Origin: CAWIHK01 sp963835935
Lineage (GTDB): Bacteria; Bacteroidota; Ignavibacteria; UBA10030; CAVZMI01
Assembly (NCBI GenBank): GCA_963835935.1
Contig: CAWIHK010000005.1
Location: 124,001 to 188,000 of the forward strand
DNA: 64,000 nt
Direction of reading: 5' to 3'
The notes under the pieces are model-generated. The model did no database searches and had not been told where the DNA came from. It worked only from the letters and a program-made list of their open reading frames with translations. A program made the position numbers and the translations under genes. Below, in pieces: positions 1 through 10,400 of the stretch (position 1 is the stretch's first letter; the number at the start of each line of letters is the position of its first letter).

Positions 1-31
1 GCATCGAATTGACTTCTACTTTAAATATTTG

Positions 32-60
32 TTGACAACCGTGAAGGTAATTCCTTGATA
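32..60 (+). promoter_or_regulatory. possible sigma70-like promoter
   Basis: TTGACA at 32-37 is followed, after exactly 17 bases, by TTGATA at 55-60. It lies about 220 bases before the TPR gene. The match is good, but FCB-group vegetative promoters often differ from this consensus, so it may be chance. Nothing else in bases 1-277 looks like a gene. Confidence 0.25.
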
Positions 61-277
61 CACATTCAGAAAAAGATTTCCATAAAAAGGAAATTGGGAA
101 GAATCAATCTCCCGCTTATACGACAAATATCAATTCATCATATTTACCGCACTAACTTGTCTATTTTGTGACACAGAAAAAGAAAAAACATTTATTTTAC
201 CGGTCTCTCCAAAAGATTCTCCCCAATTCATCACAAAACTTGATTGATACTCGCCATTATTGTACATTTAATGCAAT

Positions 278-3200
278 ATGAACGATCGATTCCGAAAGAG
301 TATGAGAAAAAACGTACTGTCTATTTCCATCCTTCTCCTTCTTACGCTTCATTATTTCCCAACACACGCACAAGACACAAAAGAAAATGCCGATTATAAG
401 CTCGCGTTAAATTTATACAAAGATCAATTATTCGACCTTGCTGTCGAGCAGTTTCGCCAGTTTGTTTCTGCATATCCGAACACCGAGCAAGGTATCGAAG
501 CCCGTTATAATATCGGTCTATGTTTGATGAATTTGAAAAAGTTCGATGAGGCTCGGATACAATTCCAGAACTTCGCAGTAAATTATCCGCAGCACCCGAA
601 AGCGGCTGAAGCGTGGTGGAATGTGGGTGAAGCGTATGTTGCATTAGGAAACTCAGCCGAAGCGGCCTCGGCGTTTGAACGATTGAAAGTATTTAATCCT
701 ACAAGCAAACTCGCGCCCGATGCATTGCTTCGAGCCGGCACATATTTCCAAAAAGCCGGCGATCTCGACAATGCAAAAAAAGTTCTGCGCGCAATCATTC
801 AGGAATATACAACCAGTCAATCGGTTCTTACAGCCAGATTACGTTATGCGGAAATTCTCATTCAGGAAAAAAACGCTGAGCCGGCACGAATTGAACTCCG
901 CAAAATTATTGATGGGCCGGTTGCTTCATTAAAACCGGAAGCCCTTGTTCTTCTCGGAACTCTGGAATTCAATGAAGGAAAATTTCCAGAAGCCGAAAAA
1001 TATTTTCGCAAAGTGATGGCTCTCGATAAAAAAGGCTCACGGGCATCTTCCGCCGCCGTCAAACTTGCAATGCTCTATCGCGAACAAGGGAATGTTTCCG
1101 GCGCAGTTGAATTATTAAAGCCGGTAATTTCCGATTCGTCGATTACAGATACATCTTTGTTCCAAACGGCGCTAATTGAATATGGCGAGATGTCGCTTCG
1201 ACAGCATGACGAGCGGGCGGCATTGGTATCATTTAATTTATTTTTGAAGAAATTTCCTGGAAGTCCTTTACTCTCATCGGTACTTTTATCGTCAGCAAGG
1301 GCAGAAGAATTTGCCGGCAACCTCGCGGGAGCAGCCGCGGATCTTCAGCGAATTATTTCCGTATTACGCAGTTCAATCGAAAGCCGCGTCGCTTTCATCA
1401 AACTTGCGAAAATCGCCGAAGAACAAAAACGGTATCATGACGCGCTGAATTATTACCAACAATTTTCCACACTGTATCCGGATGACGGCGGAACGCCTCT
1501 CGCTCTTTTTTCTGCGGCAAAAATTGCAGAGAATCAATTTCATGATTTTTCAATTGCGCAGAAGTTTTATGATGAGATCACTGTCAAGTACCACACATCG
1601 GATCTCATCGATGATGCGCTTCTCGGTGAAGCACGATGCATGGAATCGACTCAGAACCTAACCAAAGCCATCGACGACTACAAGGAAGTCCTCCGTCTAT
1701 ATCCATCCACCGATTCCGCTATGGTACTTGTCCGCCATATCGATTCGCTCGAATTATACGCACTGAAGAATCCAGATTTGGGAATCCAAAGACTCTCACA
1801 AATCGTTGCGGATATCATTCAGCAAAAACCGCGCGGTGAAGATGCGAGAAAACTTGCCGATGTTTATTTTTATGATTTCAAAGATTTTAAATCGGCGGCA
1901 CAACAGTATTCCGCCGCGCTCGCAATCGGCTTTACCGACACCACAGCGGTTGAAGCAGTATCATTCCAACGGGCAAAAGCATTGCAACTGCTTGCCGCCG
2001 TCGAAGAACGTTCGAGCGACGACGCAACCAAAGCATACGACGAATTTCTAAATACATATCCCCATTCCCCATTATCTTCCGAGGCACAGCTTCAAAAATT
2101 ACTATTGGCCCGTGATCCGGTGCCTCCTCATATCGATTCTCTCATCAAAAACGAAACTTCGCCGGCTATTCAAAAAGAATTTGCATTCAAGTTTGCCGCA
2201 CGGGCAATCGCTTCAAAAAATACCGAAACTGCGCTTTGCTTGCTTCAACCATATATGACAAACGATGAATATGCACTTTATCTTTCTTCATCATTATTGG
2301 ATTCACTTAATCAAAAAGATTCGGCAACAACGTTGAGAAGAACCTACATCGATAAGTACCCGAATAATTTCTACACCGCTGAAATTCTTTTCCAGCTTGG
2401 TTCAGAATTATTTGAAAAAGGAAAACCGTCCGATGCGATTTTATACTTCGATAAAGTCATAAAACAATTCCCGTATTCTTCTTTTGCCGCTAAAGCTCAG
2501 CCATTGAAAGCCAGCTCGTTGCTTCAGTCCGGCAAATTCGAGGAGGCTTGTTCAGCTTTGAACGCGATTGTCGAGTCTGACGAAATGAATGCATTTACAG
2601 CGCTCGAACCTTATCCCGATCTATACATCATGCTGGCAGCCGGATACGCACAGATCAAAAATATTAAAAATGCAAAGGCGTATTATCTTAAATATCTTGA
2701 AACAGAACCAACCGGAGTATCTGCCTCCGAAGCCCTGACCGCATTAGGAAATTATGCGCGAACTGAAGGGAATATCGACCTGGCTACATCGTATTTTAAA
2801 CGAGCAGGCGAATTGAGCAACGGCACCGCTTCGAAACGCCAGGTTGCAGACCTACTCTTCCAACAAGGGAATTACACCGAAGCGATACCGGAATACAAAG
2901 CTGTTCTCAAAGGCACTCTGTCGGAAGATGATCAACGGATCGTAGAATCGAAAATCATTCTTGCACAATTTCGATCGGATGATTTCAGCGAAGCAGTAAA
3001 AGGGTCGGAACAATTTCAACATAAGTACGAGAAAGACAAGGAATCGATCGCCGCATTGTTGCTTGAAGAAGGAATTTATTATTTTAAGAAAGAAGACAAC
3101 ACGAAAGCGCGAAAGGTGTTCCAGAGAATTCTCGATGACTTCGACGAAACTCCTTCCGTTCCGTTTTCACTTTATTGGAGCGGGCGAATAGAGGAATTTT

Positions 3201-3898
3201 TAAACCACACGGATGAAGCGATCAATATAATTCAAAAAGTTATTCAGCAATATCCCAATTCACCTGTCCTTCCCCGCGCCGAAATTGCTCTGGGAAATAT
3301 TTATTTTCGGCAGGAACAATATGAAAATGCCGTCAAGTATTATCGTTACATAACCGATAGCAGTTCCGACAGCGAGATTTTACCGCTTGCCATGAACAAC
3401 CTGATTATTGCCTACAAAGAAGTTGGCATCTACGATGCAGCGCTGCAACTGACAAGAAAGTTTATCGAGCAATACCCGAATGATGAAAGTATACTGGATA
3501 AAAGAATCGACATCGGAATTTTGTATCAAAAGCTCGGTTATTACGATCAAGCGATCGTTCATTTCCAGCATATTCTCGATGAAGCGAATGAAGATCTTGA
3601 AGCCGAAATTCGCTACTACATCGGCGAATGTTATTATTACCAGAAACAATTTCAGCAAGCACTTCTGGAATTCCTAAAAGTTCCGTATCTTATAAAGAAA
3701 AAAACAAAGATAGATTGGTCGGCAAACGCATTTTATATGGCCGGACAATCGTACGAAAAAATGGGAAAATACGAACAGGCCATCGGTATGTACAAACAAA
3801 TTATCGATCGGACAGGGCTGGATGCTGCGTTCAAATCCGCCGCTGAAAAAGAAATCAATCGAGTGAAAGCGCTTATTCAACAAGGGGAGGCAAAATAA
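278..3898 (+). CDS. secreted TPR-repeat protein, 1206 aa
   Basis: Very long tetratricopeptide-repeat protein. An N-terminal signal peptide (basic MRKN, then a hydrophobic stretch ending near THAQ, about residues 9-32) predicts export to the periplasm. The rest is almost wholly TPR units, recognisable by recurring FDEARIQF, YHDALNYY, YEQAIGMY and YPN-type turns, from about residue 40 to 1195. Such arrays are protein-interaction scaffolds; Tol-Pal-linked CpoB and BamD use similar repeats, but no further domain is seen here. An internal ATG at 302 follows a purine-rich GAAAGAG and would place the signal peptide exactly at the N-terminus, so 302 may be the true start. The stop overlaps the next ATG (TAATG), which points to translational coupling. 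The specific role is unknown. Confidence 0.85.
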   Translation: MNDRFRKSMRKNVLSISILLLLTLHYFPTHAQDTKENADYKLALNLYKDQLFDLAVEQFRQFVSAYPNTEQGIEARYNIGLCLMNLKKFDEARIQFQNFAVNYPQHPKAAEAWWNVGEAYVALGNSAEAASAFERLKVFNPTSKLAPDALLRAGTYFQKAGDLDNAKKVLRAIIQEYTTSQSVLTARLRYAEILIQEKNAEPARIELRKIIDGPVASLKPEALVLLGTLEFNEGKFPEAEKYFRKVMALDKKGSRASSAAVKLAMLYREQGNVSGAVELLKPVISDSSITDTSLFQTALIEYGEMSLRQHDERAALVSFNLFLKKFPGSPLLSSVLLSSARAEEFAGNLAGAAADLQRIISVLRSSIESRVAFIKLAKIAEEQKRYHDALNYYQQFSTLYPDDGGTPLALFSAAKIAENQFHDFSIAQKFYDEITVKYHTSDLIDDALLGEARCMESTQNLTKAIDDYKEVLRLYPSTDSAMVLVRHIDSLELYALKNPDLGIQRLSQIVADIIQQKPRGEDARKLADVYFYDFKDFKSAAQQYSAALAIGFTDTTAVEAVSFQRAKALQLLAAVEERSSDDATKAYDEFLNTYPHSPLSSEAQLQKLLLARDPVPPHIDSLIKNETSPAIQKEFAFKFAARAIASKNTETALCLLQPYMTNDEYALYLSSSLLDSLNQKDSATTLRRTYIDKYPNNFYTAEILFQLGSELFEKGKPSDAILYFDKVIKQFPYSSFAAKAQPLKASSLLQSGKFEEACSALNAIVESDEMNAFTALEPYPDLYIMLAAGYAQIKNIKNAKAYYLKYLETEPTGVSASEALTALGNYARTEGNIDLATSYFKRAGELSNGTASKRQVADLLFQQGNYTEAIPEYKAVLKGTLSEDDQRIVESKIILAQFRSDDFSEAVKGSEQFQHKYEKDKESIAALLLEEGIYYFKKEDNTKARKVFQRILDDFDETPSVPFSLYWSGRIEEFLNHTDEAINIIQKVIQQYPNSPVLPRAEIALGNIYFRQEQYENAVKYYRYITDSSSDSEILPLAMNNLIIAYKEVGIYDAALQLTRKFIEQYPNDESILDKRIDIGILYQKLGYYDQAIVHFQHILDEANEDLEAEIRYYIGECYYYQKQFQQALLEFLKVPYLIKKKTKIDWSANAFYMAGQSYEKMGKYEQAIGMYKQIIDRTGLDAAFKSAAEKEINRVKALIQQGEAK

Positions 3899-5172
3899 TG
3901 GAACCACGCCCCATGTTCGAAACCGAGATGTCGATCATCAATACGTCGCTCATTAATGTCACGATTAAGAACGACGATACCATCTCGCTGCAGAAAATTC
4001 AACGCATGCAAAATATTCCACGAGCTATCAAAGTATTTTTCAAAACAGAAGTCGAGAACTGGCTGAAAGCCGAACGCGATGCTGTTCCGTCGCTTAAACG
4101 ATTCAATACTCATATTCCGGAGATCGACAGCCTCCAGCAGCAAATAGATTTCATACTCGTCAGTAAATTTGAGTTCGAGCGAATCGATTTCCTTGCTACG
4201 CTTGACAAAGCTATCCACTTCTATTTCAACTACCTCCTGCGGCCCGAATGGATGTTGATCAATTTCATGTACGAAAAAACAAGTTCAATCAGCGTGAAAG
4301 AAATGCTTACCAAGCTTCAGTATTGTACCGAATACCTTTATTATAACACAACCCTCGAACGATACTTCGCTGAAAAAGGGCTCGCTTCGATTCGGGTCGA
4401 CGAATTTCGCCACTTGATTCATAAAATTGACGATCATGTCGTATCGATTCACAACAGCATAGAGCTTGCCCGGATGACGACGCCGATTTTCGATTTTCTT
4501 AACTTCGGAAAATTACAACAAAAAGATGAAGTGAACATAGATGCATTGGTTGTATTCTTCGGGGATAAGCGGCTTGACAGCATCAGCGAACGGTTGGAAA
4601 AAGAAAAATCCGTTCATAATATTCAATCCTTTTCCGTCTGGCAACTGGCATCGATCATCGAGAAAGTAAGAAGCGGTAACGAAGACGCTGAAATTGAAAA
4701 TCCAGAACCGGAGGAGACGGCCGCTCAGGCTTCCGATTTGCAAATCGATGCTTCAATAGACTTAGGCGAGACTAATGTTACAACCGAGCCCGAGGCAGAA
4801 TCTGTTCAAAATAAATCTGGGAAAAAAGGGTCAACCATTACATCAGAAACTCCGCACAGCGTTACTCCGATAAAAGTGTTCGATGAAAATAGCATACTTG
4901 AAAATGAATCAACTCGCTTGCCGGACATTCGAAAATTGATCAGCGTTGGCGAACAAAAGAAAATTGTTAAAAAAATATTTAGGAAAAATGATCTTGCTTT
5001 CGCAAAAGCAGTCTACGAATTAAATAAACGTACAACATGGAAAGAAGCTGCTGCATACCTCGACGATTTATTTATCTCAAACAATATCGACCCTTATTCA
5101 AAAGATGCGGAGCGATTCGCTGATATCGTCTATAGCAGATATCCCGAAGAAAAAAAGAAGCAAGCCCAATAA
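3898..5172 (+). CDS. uncharacterised protein, 424 aa, coupled to the TPR gene
   Basis: I do not recognise a family. The start codon overlaps the stop of the TPR gene by one base (TAATG), so the two are probably translationally coupled. The protein has no signal peptide or membrane segment and looks cytoplasmic and largely helical. About residues 1-265 form a possible globular domain rich in aromatic residues. Residues about 266-315 are a low-complexity acidic, Glu/Pro/Thr-rich linker. The last 100 residues form a second, charged helical domain. The linker suggests two tethered domains. Obg starts 23 bases downstream. The context (secreted TPR scaffold, Obg) does not fix a function. Confidence 0.7.
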   Translation: MEPRPMFETEMSIINTSLINVTIKNDDTISLQKIQRMQNIPRAIKVFFKTEVENWLKAERDAVPSLKRFNTHIPEIDSLQQQIDFILVSKFEFERIDFLATLDKAIHFYFNYLLRPEWMLINFMYEKTSSISVKEMLTKLQYCTEYLYYNTTLERYFAEKGLASIRVDEFRHLIHKIDDHVVSIHNSIELARMTTPIFDFLNFGKLQQKDEVNIDALVVFFGDKRLDSISERLEKEKSVHNIQSFSVWQLASIIEKVRSGNEDAEIENPEPEETAAQASDLQIDASIDLGETNVTTEPEAESVQNKSGKKGSTITSETPHSVTPIKVFDENSILENESTRLPDIRKLISVGEQKKIVKKIFRKNDLAFAKAVYELNKRTTWKEAAAYLDDLFISNNIDPYSKDAERFADIVYSRYPEEKKKQAQ

Positions 5173-5195
5173 CACCTTGCTGAAAAAATCGACCA

Positions 5196-6188
5196 ATGCA
5201 ATTTATTGACTTAGTAACAATCACAGTTCATGCCGGCAACGGCGGAAGCGGAATGATAAGCTTTCGCAGGGAGAAATTCGTCCCAAAAGGCGGGCCCGAC
5301 GGCGGCAATGGCGGCAAGGGCGGCGACGTTGTCTTGCGCGCTTCCAAACATATTAATACCCTGCTTGATTTTCGATATAACCAACAATACAGAGCCGGCA
5401 AAGGTATGCCCGGCCAAGGAGCGAACAAAACCGGAAAAGACGGAAAAGGCATTTTACTTTCGGTGCCATGCGGAACACTTGTGAGAAGTGTTGTGAACGG
5501 TGAAATTTTGGCAGACCTGACGAAGGATGGCGACGAGGCCGTCATCGCTCAGGGCGGAAAAGGCGGAAAAGGAAATGCAGAATTCGCAACGTCTACGAAC
5601 CGGGCTCCGCGCATTTCTCAACCAGGACAACCTGGCGTGGAAATAACTATTCAATTAGAATTAAAGTTGCTTGCCGATGTCGGATTGGTAGGTTTCCCAA
5701 ATGCAGGAAAATCAACGCTGATCTCAAGCATCTCTTCTGCAAAACCTAAAATCGCTGATTATCCATTCACGACGCTTGTTCCAAATCTTGGGATCGTCCG
5801 GTATAAAGAATACAAAAATTTTACTGTTGCCGATATTCCCGGGCTCATTCAAGGCGCGCATGAAGGAAAAGGTTTAGGAGTTCAATTCCTGCGCCATGTC
5901 GAACGAACTAAAGTGCTCGCCTTTCTCATCGAATGCTTCAGCAGTGATCCGAAAAATGATTTTGAAGTATTATTACATGAACTGGAACTTTATAATCCCG
6001 GAATGCTCAAGAAACCGCGGATCGTTGTTCTGACAAAGATCGATACGATCGACGATGCAGAACGAAAAAGAATATCCAAAATTAAATTTGGGCGTACTCC
6101 TGTGCTGCTAATCTCTTCCGTATCTCGGGAAGGACTCGATACATTTGTGACAACGTGTTGGAAATTCATCGAAAAAGTTAATCGATGA
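5196..6188 (+). CDS. obg: Obg family GTPase
   Basis: Essential ribosome-associated GTPase that acts in late 50S assembly and stress responses. The glycine-rich Obg fold covers residues 1-159 (repeated GGNGG/GGKGG motifs). The G domain follows: P-loop GFPNAGKST at 166-174, switch I TT at 192-193, G3 DIPGLIQG at 213-220, G4 TKID at 280-283 and a G5-like SSVS near 307. At 330 residues it ends directly after the G domain, so it is the short form lacking the C-terminal OCT domain of Bacillus/Mycobacterium Obg. The downstream permease gene overlaps its stop (ATGA). Confidence 0.97.
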   Translation: MQFIDLVTITVHAGNGGSGMISFRREKFVPKGGPDGGNGGKGGDVVLRASKHINTLLDFRYNQQYRAGKGMPGQGANKTGKDGKGILLSVPCGTLVRSVVNGEILADLTKDGDEAVIAQGGKGGKGNAEFATSTNRAPRISQPGQPGVEITIQLELKLLADVGLVGFPNAGKSTLISSISSAKPKIADYPFTTLVPNLGIVRYKEYKNFTVADIPGLIQGAHEGKGLGVQFLRHVERTKVLAFLIECFSSDPKNDFEVLLHELELYNPGMLKKPRIVVLTKIDTIDDAERKRISKIKFGRTPVLLISSVSREGLDTFVTTCWKFIEKVNR

Positions 6189-7174
6189 AACATCGCGTTC
6201 TTACATTCCGGCGAACTGTGATTATTTGCGGTCTCCTGTGTCTGGCATTATTTTTTACCGTTACACTTTCTTTAAGTATCGGAAGCGTAGCGATTCCATT
6301 CTCAAAAATTTGGCAAATAATTCTGCGCCGTTCAGTGGAATCAACCGACAGCGTGATTATTCTTCAGCTTCGGCTTCCGCGCATATTGTTGGCAATGACA
6401 GTCGGTGCTGCACTTGCTACAACCGGCGCTGTTTTTCAGGCTATCTTCCGAAACCCGCTCGCCGAACCATACATTCTCGGCATTTCAAGCGGAGGAACAG
6501 TGGGAACTCTGATCGCCTTCGGCCTTGGCCTCACATTCCTTGCTCCTCTTTTTTCTTTTACGGGTTCGCTGAGTGTGATGGGTTTGGTTTTCTTCATTGG
6601 CCGCAGGCGCGGGCAACTCGACACTACAACTTTATTGCTTACGGGTGTAATGGCGGGAGCATTTTTCAACGCGATCATTCTTCTTCTTCTATCAATTTAC
6701 AATCAAGAACTCAGGACGGCTTACCTTTGGCTTCTCGGCAATCTAAGTTCAACAGACATCGGCTCGATCACATTTGCTGCTATTGTTGTGCTTGGCGGAG
6801 CGATAACTTTTTTTACGCAGGCGCGAGCATTCAACGTTCTCGCTACCGGCGAAGAGTACGCCCATCAGTTGGGAATTAATGTTAAACGCTTGAAAATTCT
6901 TTCTTATCTTGTCGCTTCGATTATGATAGGGATTTCTGTTTCAATCACCGGTGTGATTGGATTTGTAGGTTTGATGGTACCGCACGTCTGCCGAAGGTTG
7001 TTCGGACCCGATCATCGTATTTTATTTCCCGCTTCGTTTCTGGTTGGCGCAATATTTCTACTGCTCTCCGATTTGCTTTCACGGACATTAATCGCACCGA
7101 CTGAGATTCCCGTCGGAGCTGTTACGGCAGCGCTTGGTGCTCCGTTTTTTATTTCGCTATTGCATAGGAAATGA
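6185..7174 (+). CDS. FecCD/BtuC-type ABC transporter permease
   Basis: Inner-membrane permease of the FecCD family, which imports ferric siderophores, heme or cobalamin with a BtuD-like ATPase and a BtuF-like binding protein. Visible hallmarks are LRLPRILLAMTVGAALATTG near residue 62, the FRNPLAEPYILGISSGG block near 90-105, and GFVGLMVPHVCRR near 260-272. There are about ten hydrophobic segments, and 329 aa is the usual length. It overlaps obg by four bases (ATGA). No ATPase or binding-protein gene is present on either side: the next plus-strand position is intergenic repeat and then a minus-strand defence island, so the permease appears orphaned from its operon. The substrate cannot be told from the sequence. 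Confidence 0.93.
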   Translation: MKHRVLTFRRTVIICGLLCLALFFTVTLSLSIGSVAIPFSKIWQIILRRSVESTDSVIILQLRLPRILLAMTVGAALATTGAVFQAIFRNPLAEPYILGISSGGTVGTLIAFGLGLTFLAPLFSFTGSLSVMGLVFFIGRRRGQLDTTTLLLTGVMAGAFFNAIILLLLSIYNQELRTAYLWLLGNLSSTDIGSITFAAIVVLGGAITFFTQARAFNVLATGEEYAHQLGINVKRLKILSYLVASIMIGISVSITGVIGFVGLMVPHVCRRLFGPDHRILFPASFLVGAIFLLLSDLLSRTLIAPTEIPVGAVTAALGAPFFISLLHRK

Positions 7175-7182
7175 ATATCAAA

Positions 7183-7300
7183 GTTCAAAGTCCAGAGTTT
7201 AAAGTTCGATGTTCGGAGTTGCATCTCTTTGGGCAAACTTTCAAAATCTCTGAACTTCATAACCCTGAACGTTGAACTCCGAACTTTAAACTGCTTTTTA
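7183..7300. repeat. imperfect inverted repeat built of GTTCAAAGTT-like units
   Basis: The left arm (about 7183-7222) is a run of AAAGTTC/GAGTT units. The right arm (about 7249-7296) holds their complements (TGAACTTC, GAACTCCGAACTTTAAAC). AGTTTAAAGTTCG on the left pairs with CGAACTTTAAACT on the right. A relative lies at 43490-43592. It sits exactly where the core operon stops and the defence island begins. Confidence 0.5.
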
Positions 7301-7326
7301 TATTACACTCACTCAAGAGACCACGC

Positions 7327-7358
7327 TAAATCTCTTCCCGGACTTGTTTCGTCTTGGC
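7327..7358 (-). pseudogene. scrap of the 3' end of the type IIG RM gene
   Basis: These 32 bases match 11472-11503, inside the 3' coding end of the type IIG gene, with only two differences and in the same orientation. On the minus strand they read AKTKQVREEI against AKTKEVREEI of the intact gene, then reach a stop codon. It lies beyond the SIR2 gene, at the outer left edge of the island. Confidence 0.6.
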
Positions 7359-7443
7359 AAACATTTATTTATCTTTTCATCACCGAAAAAGACCATTCAT
7401 TCTCTATATACGGTATTACTTTATATATTTAATTTTCCATTAC

Positions 7444-10400
7444 TTAAAATACTTCTTTCCATCCTTTTTTCACATCAGCAAATTCTTTTGAAGATTGACA
7501 AATCTTTTTCCATTTTAATACAACTTCTGGCACGATAATACTTTTTTGCGTGTAATAATCGTATAAATGATAAGCTAATTTCACAGCCATCGAACGGTAT
7601 AATAGCCGATTATCAATATCTATATGTGAATTTTCTGTATCTAAAATCGTTTCATGACGTAAATAATCCAAACCAATTAGTACATCATTCAGTATTTCTT
7701 GTGATAAAATTAGAGATGCCTTATTGTTGATGATTTTTATTATTGTACTTATCGCATATTGTAATGATGGAATACGACGCCATTTAATCGGTTGTACGAT
7801 AGAATCCCAAACCCAAGATGGTATTGTTTGTATTTGTCTCAATTGCGAAAGATGAATTAATTGATATAAACCATCATAAGCATCATGAATTGTCGCTTTT
7901 TCGATAGAAACGGTAGCCCTTATTAATGAATTGAATATATCACTTATTTTTTCTGGGTACATCACGATGCTCGCTACTTTAGCGGATTCGCAAGGTATTT
8001 CGTAGTCACTTAATTCTTTCAGTAAACGAGAAACATCGTTTTTAAGGGAATCATCGGAATGCACCGATAATTTAGGAATGATAATCCATGTTAGAATATC
8101 AACAATGTTCTTAAAATGTTTTTTAAACTCCTCATCCTTATTTCCGAATAGAGAATAGTCATTCTTTTGTTTCAATAATTCCTTATCCGCATCCCACCAT
8201 TCTATCAACCGCGAAAGTAATGCTATGATTTCCGTTTCAGACCAATTGAATAAATTTTTTTTCGTAATACTAATAATTTCATAACATATCTGAATATTAC
8301 CATCATTAGGACTGTAGCTATTCTTACCTTTTTGTATAGGAAAATTTTCTTTTTCCAGATAGTCTCTGAAATATATTTCCGGATTAATAATTGATGGATG
8401 TGGAAGGATTAAGAATGCGAATTTATAATAAATGGTATTATTAGGTAATTTCGTATTACTATCAATTTGAGACCACAGAGCTTTGCCAAATTCATCCTCT
8501 TGTCTTTTATTTAATATTTTGGCTTCATATAAACAATTTATCCTTGTTATTGCCCTTTTCCTGATTTCAGAATTTGATGATTCTATTTTCTTTAATAAAT
8601 ATTCGATTGTGGAATCATCAATTGTAATTTTTGTAAAAGACTTAACTTGTTCTTCGTTATAGGAAATATATCCAAATGGATCAGGGTATTCTCTCTCCTC
8701 AATAGGGGTCATTGTTTCAGGTATCGGTATTTTTAATAGTTCAGGGATATGATTGTATATTTGATAATCTGACCATGAACTAATAAGCCGCTGAAACAAT
8801 GTCGGGATACCCGAATATTTTTGTTTATTGTTTGACTTATAAGTTTCTATAAGAAATTTTAGAATATTTTCCCTGGAAGCCTCTGAACATTTTACACAGA
8901 GGCGTGATAATATTTCTGGAATAATACCGGCCAATTTAATACCATAGTTTTCACTTCTGAATTTGTCTCCATGGCTTATATCAACCTTAACGCTATCTAG
9001 GACTTTTAAGTATTGTTCAATCAATTCATCAACTTGACCAACAGTCAGTCTTAAAATCCACTGACGATCAATCAGCGAATTAACGAACTCAATATCTCCA
9101 ACTCTGAATAATGTTGCAGTTGCCCAATAAGGTGAATATTTTGATATACGTTTCACCGCACCTAATGCCGCTTCTTTCCCAAAATTAAGGTGAGGAATAT
9201 GGAAGGGAATTCCTGTTTCCTCGGAATATCGTAAGAAACTATATCCTTTTAATGCCTCGGTATCTGTGCTTCCAGAAGTAAACTGAAGAGTAACTCTATT
9301 TATATCAAACTCATGAATTTCCTTCTTTGATGGATTATAAACAGGTTCAGGTTTAAGAGAACTTGAAAATGTACTATATTCACGCCATGGATCGCATTTA
9401 TATTGTTTCAGTGTATGCCATCGTTCCTGAAAATTCTGCCTATTTTCATTTTGATTTATGCGATTAGAATCGAGCCAATATCGACTTTGTTTGACGAAAT
9501 GTAACAATTGCATTACAAGACTTTCTTGAGAAACCAACGCATAATTATTCAAGATAGGAGATAAATTGAGTTTTGAGCGTATAAGAGAAAGAGATTTCTC
9601 CAATAATATTTCAGCTTCCTGTAGATCACCAAGTTCAGCGAATAATCCAGCACGCTTCGCTTCCCAAAATGGAAGACCCTCATTAATCGGCCATTCTTTC
9701 ATAGATGATCTTATCTGTTCTATATCTAATGAAAATAAAGCACTCATACATCGTTCATAGTACAGTTTTGCAATCAACTCAGTGGGCAAAATAGAAATGA
9801 GCTTTTGCATACTATCATTTACGATATTCCATTTATCTAAAAAACCTTCTTCACGGTAAAGTCGCATCAATGCAATACGTAATTCAATCCATTTTAATTT
9901 TATTTCATCCCATAACATTTTTTCATATTTAGAATCACTTCTTACTATCGTTGCTTCTTTGATTTCTAATAGTTCAGGGTATGGATTATAACGAGTAAGA
10001 ATCGATTCATAGGTCTCAATATTTTGATCATAAATAGGACACAGACTTTTTTCTATCCGCCAGTTTAATTCATATAGGAATTCAATATCTAAAGGTGGAT
10101 TTATAGATTTTGAAACGCCAACAACATCGATCCAATATTCTGTTTCAGTCCAAAGGATTTCTCTTTGGTCTTCTGGAACAATTACCCAGTTCGGGAAAGA
10201 AAGGCGCTGTCTTTTCCATTCTGCAACTAGAGGTTCAATTTGTTCTAAAATATTCTTTTGATGTTGGGGATGCACGAAAGAACCAGTAGCCGAAGTAGTT
10301 GGCCATGCTATATCGATATAGCTCGGATTTCTGAATTTCAAATAATCTAAAAATAATTGAAGACCATTGAAATAATTTATCCCAATATCCTTACAGAGCG

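Noticed and set aside
6226..6879. 217-codon frame within the permease gene
   Set aside because: Same-strand shadow frame; composition is Ser/Arg/Cys-rich nonsense while the FecCD frame is conserved throughout.
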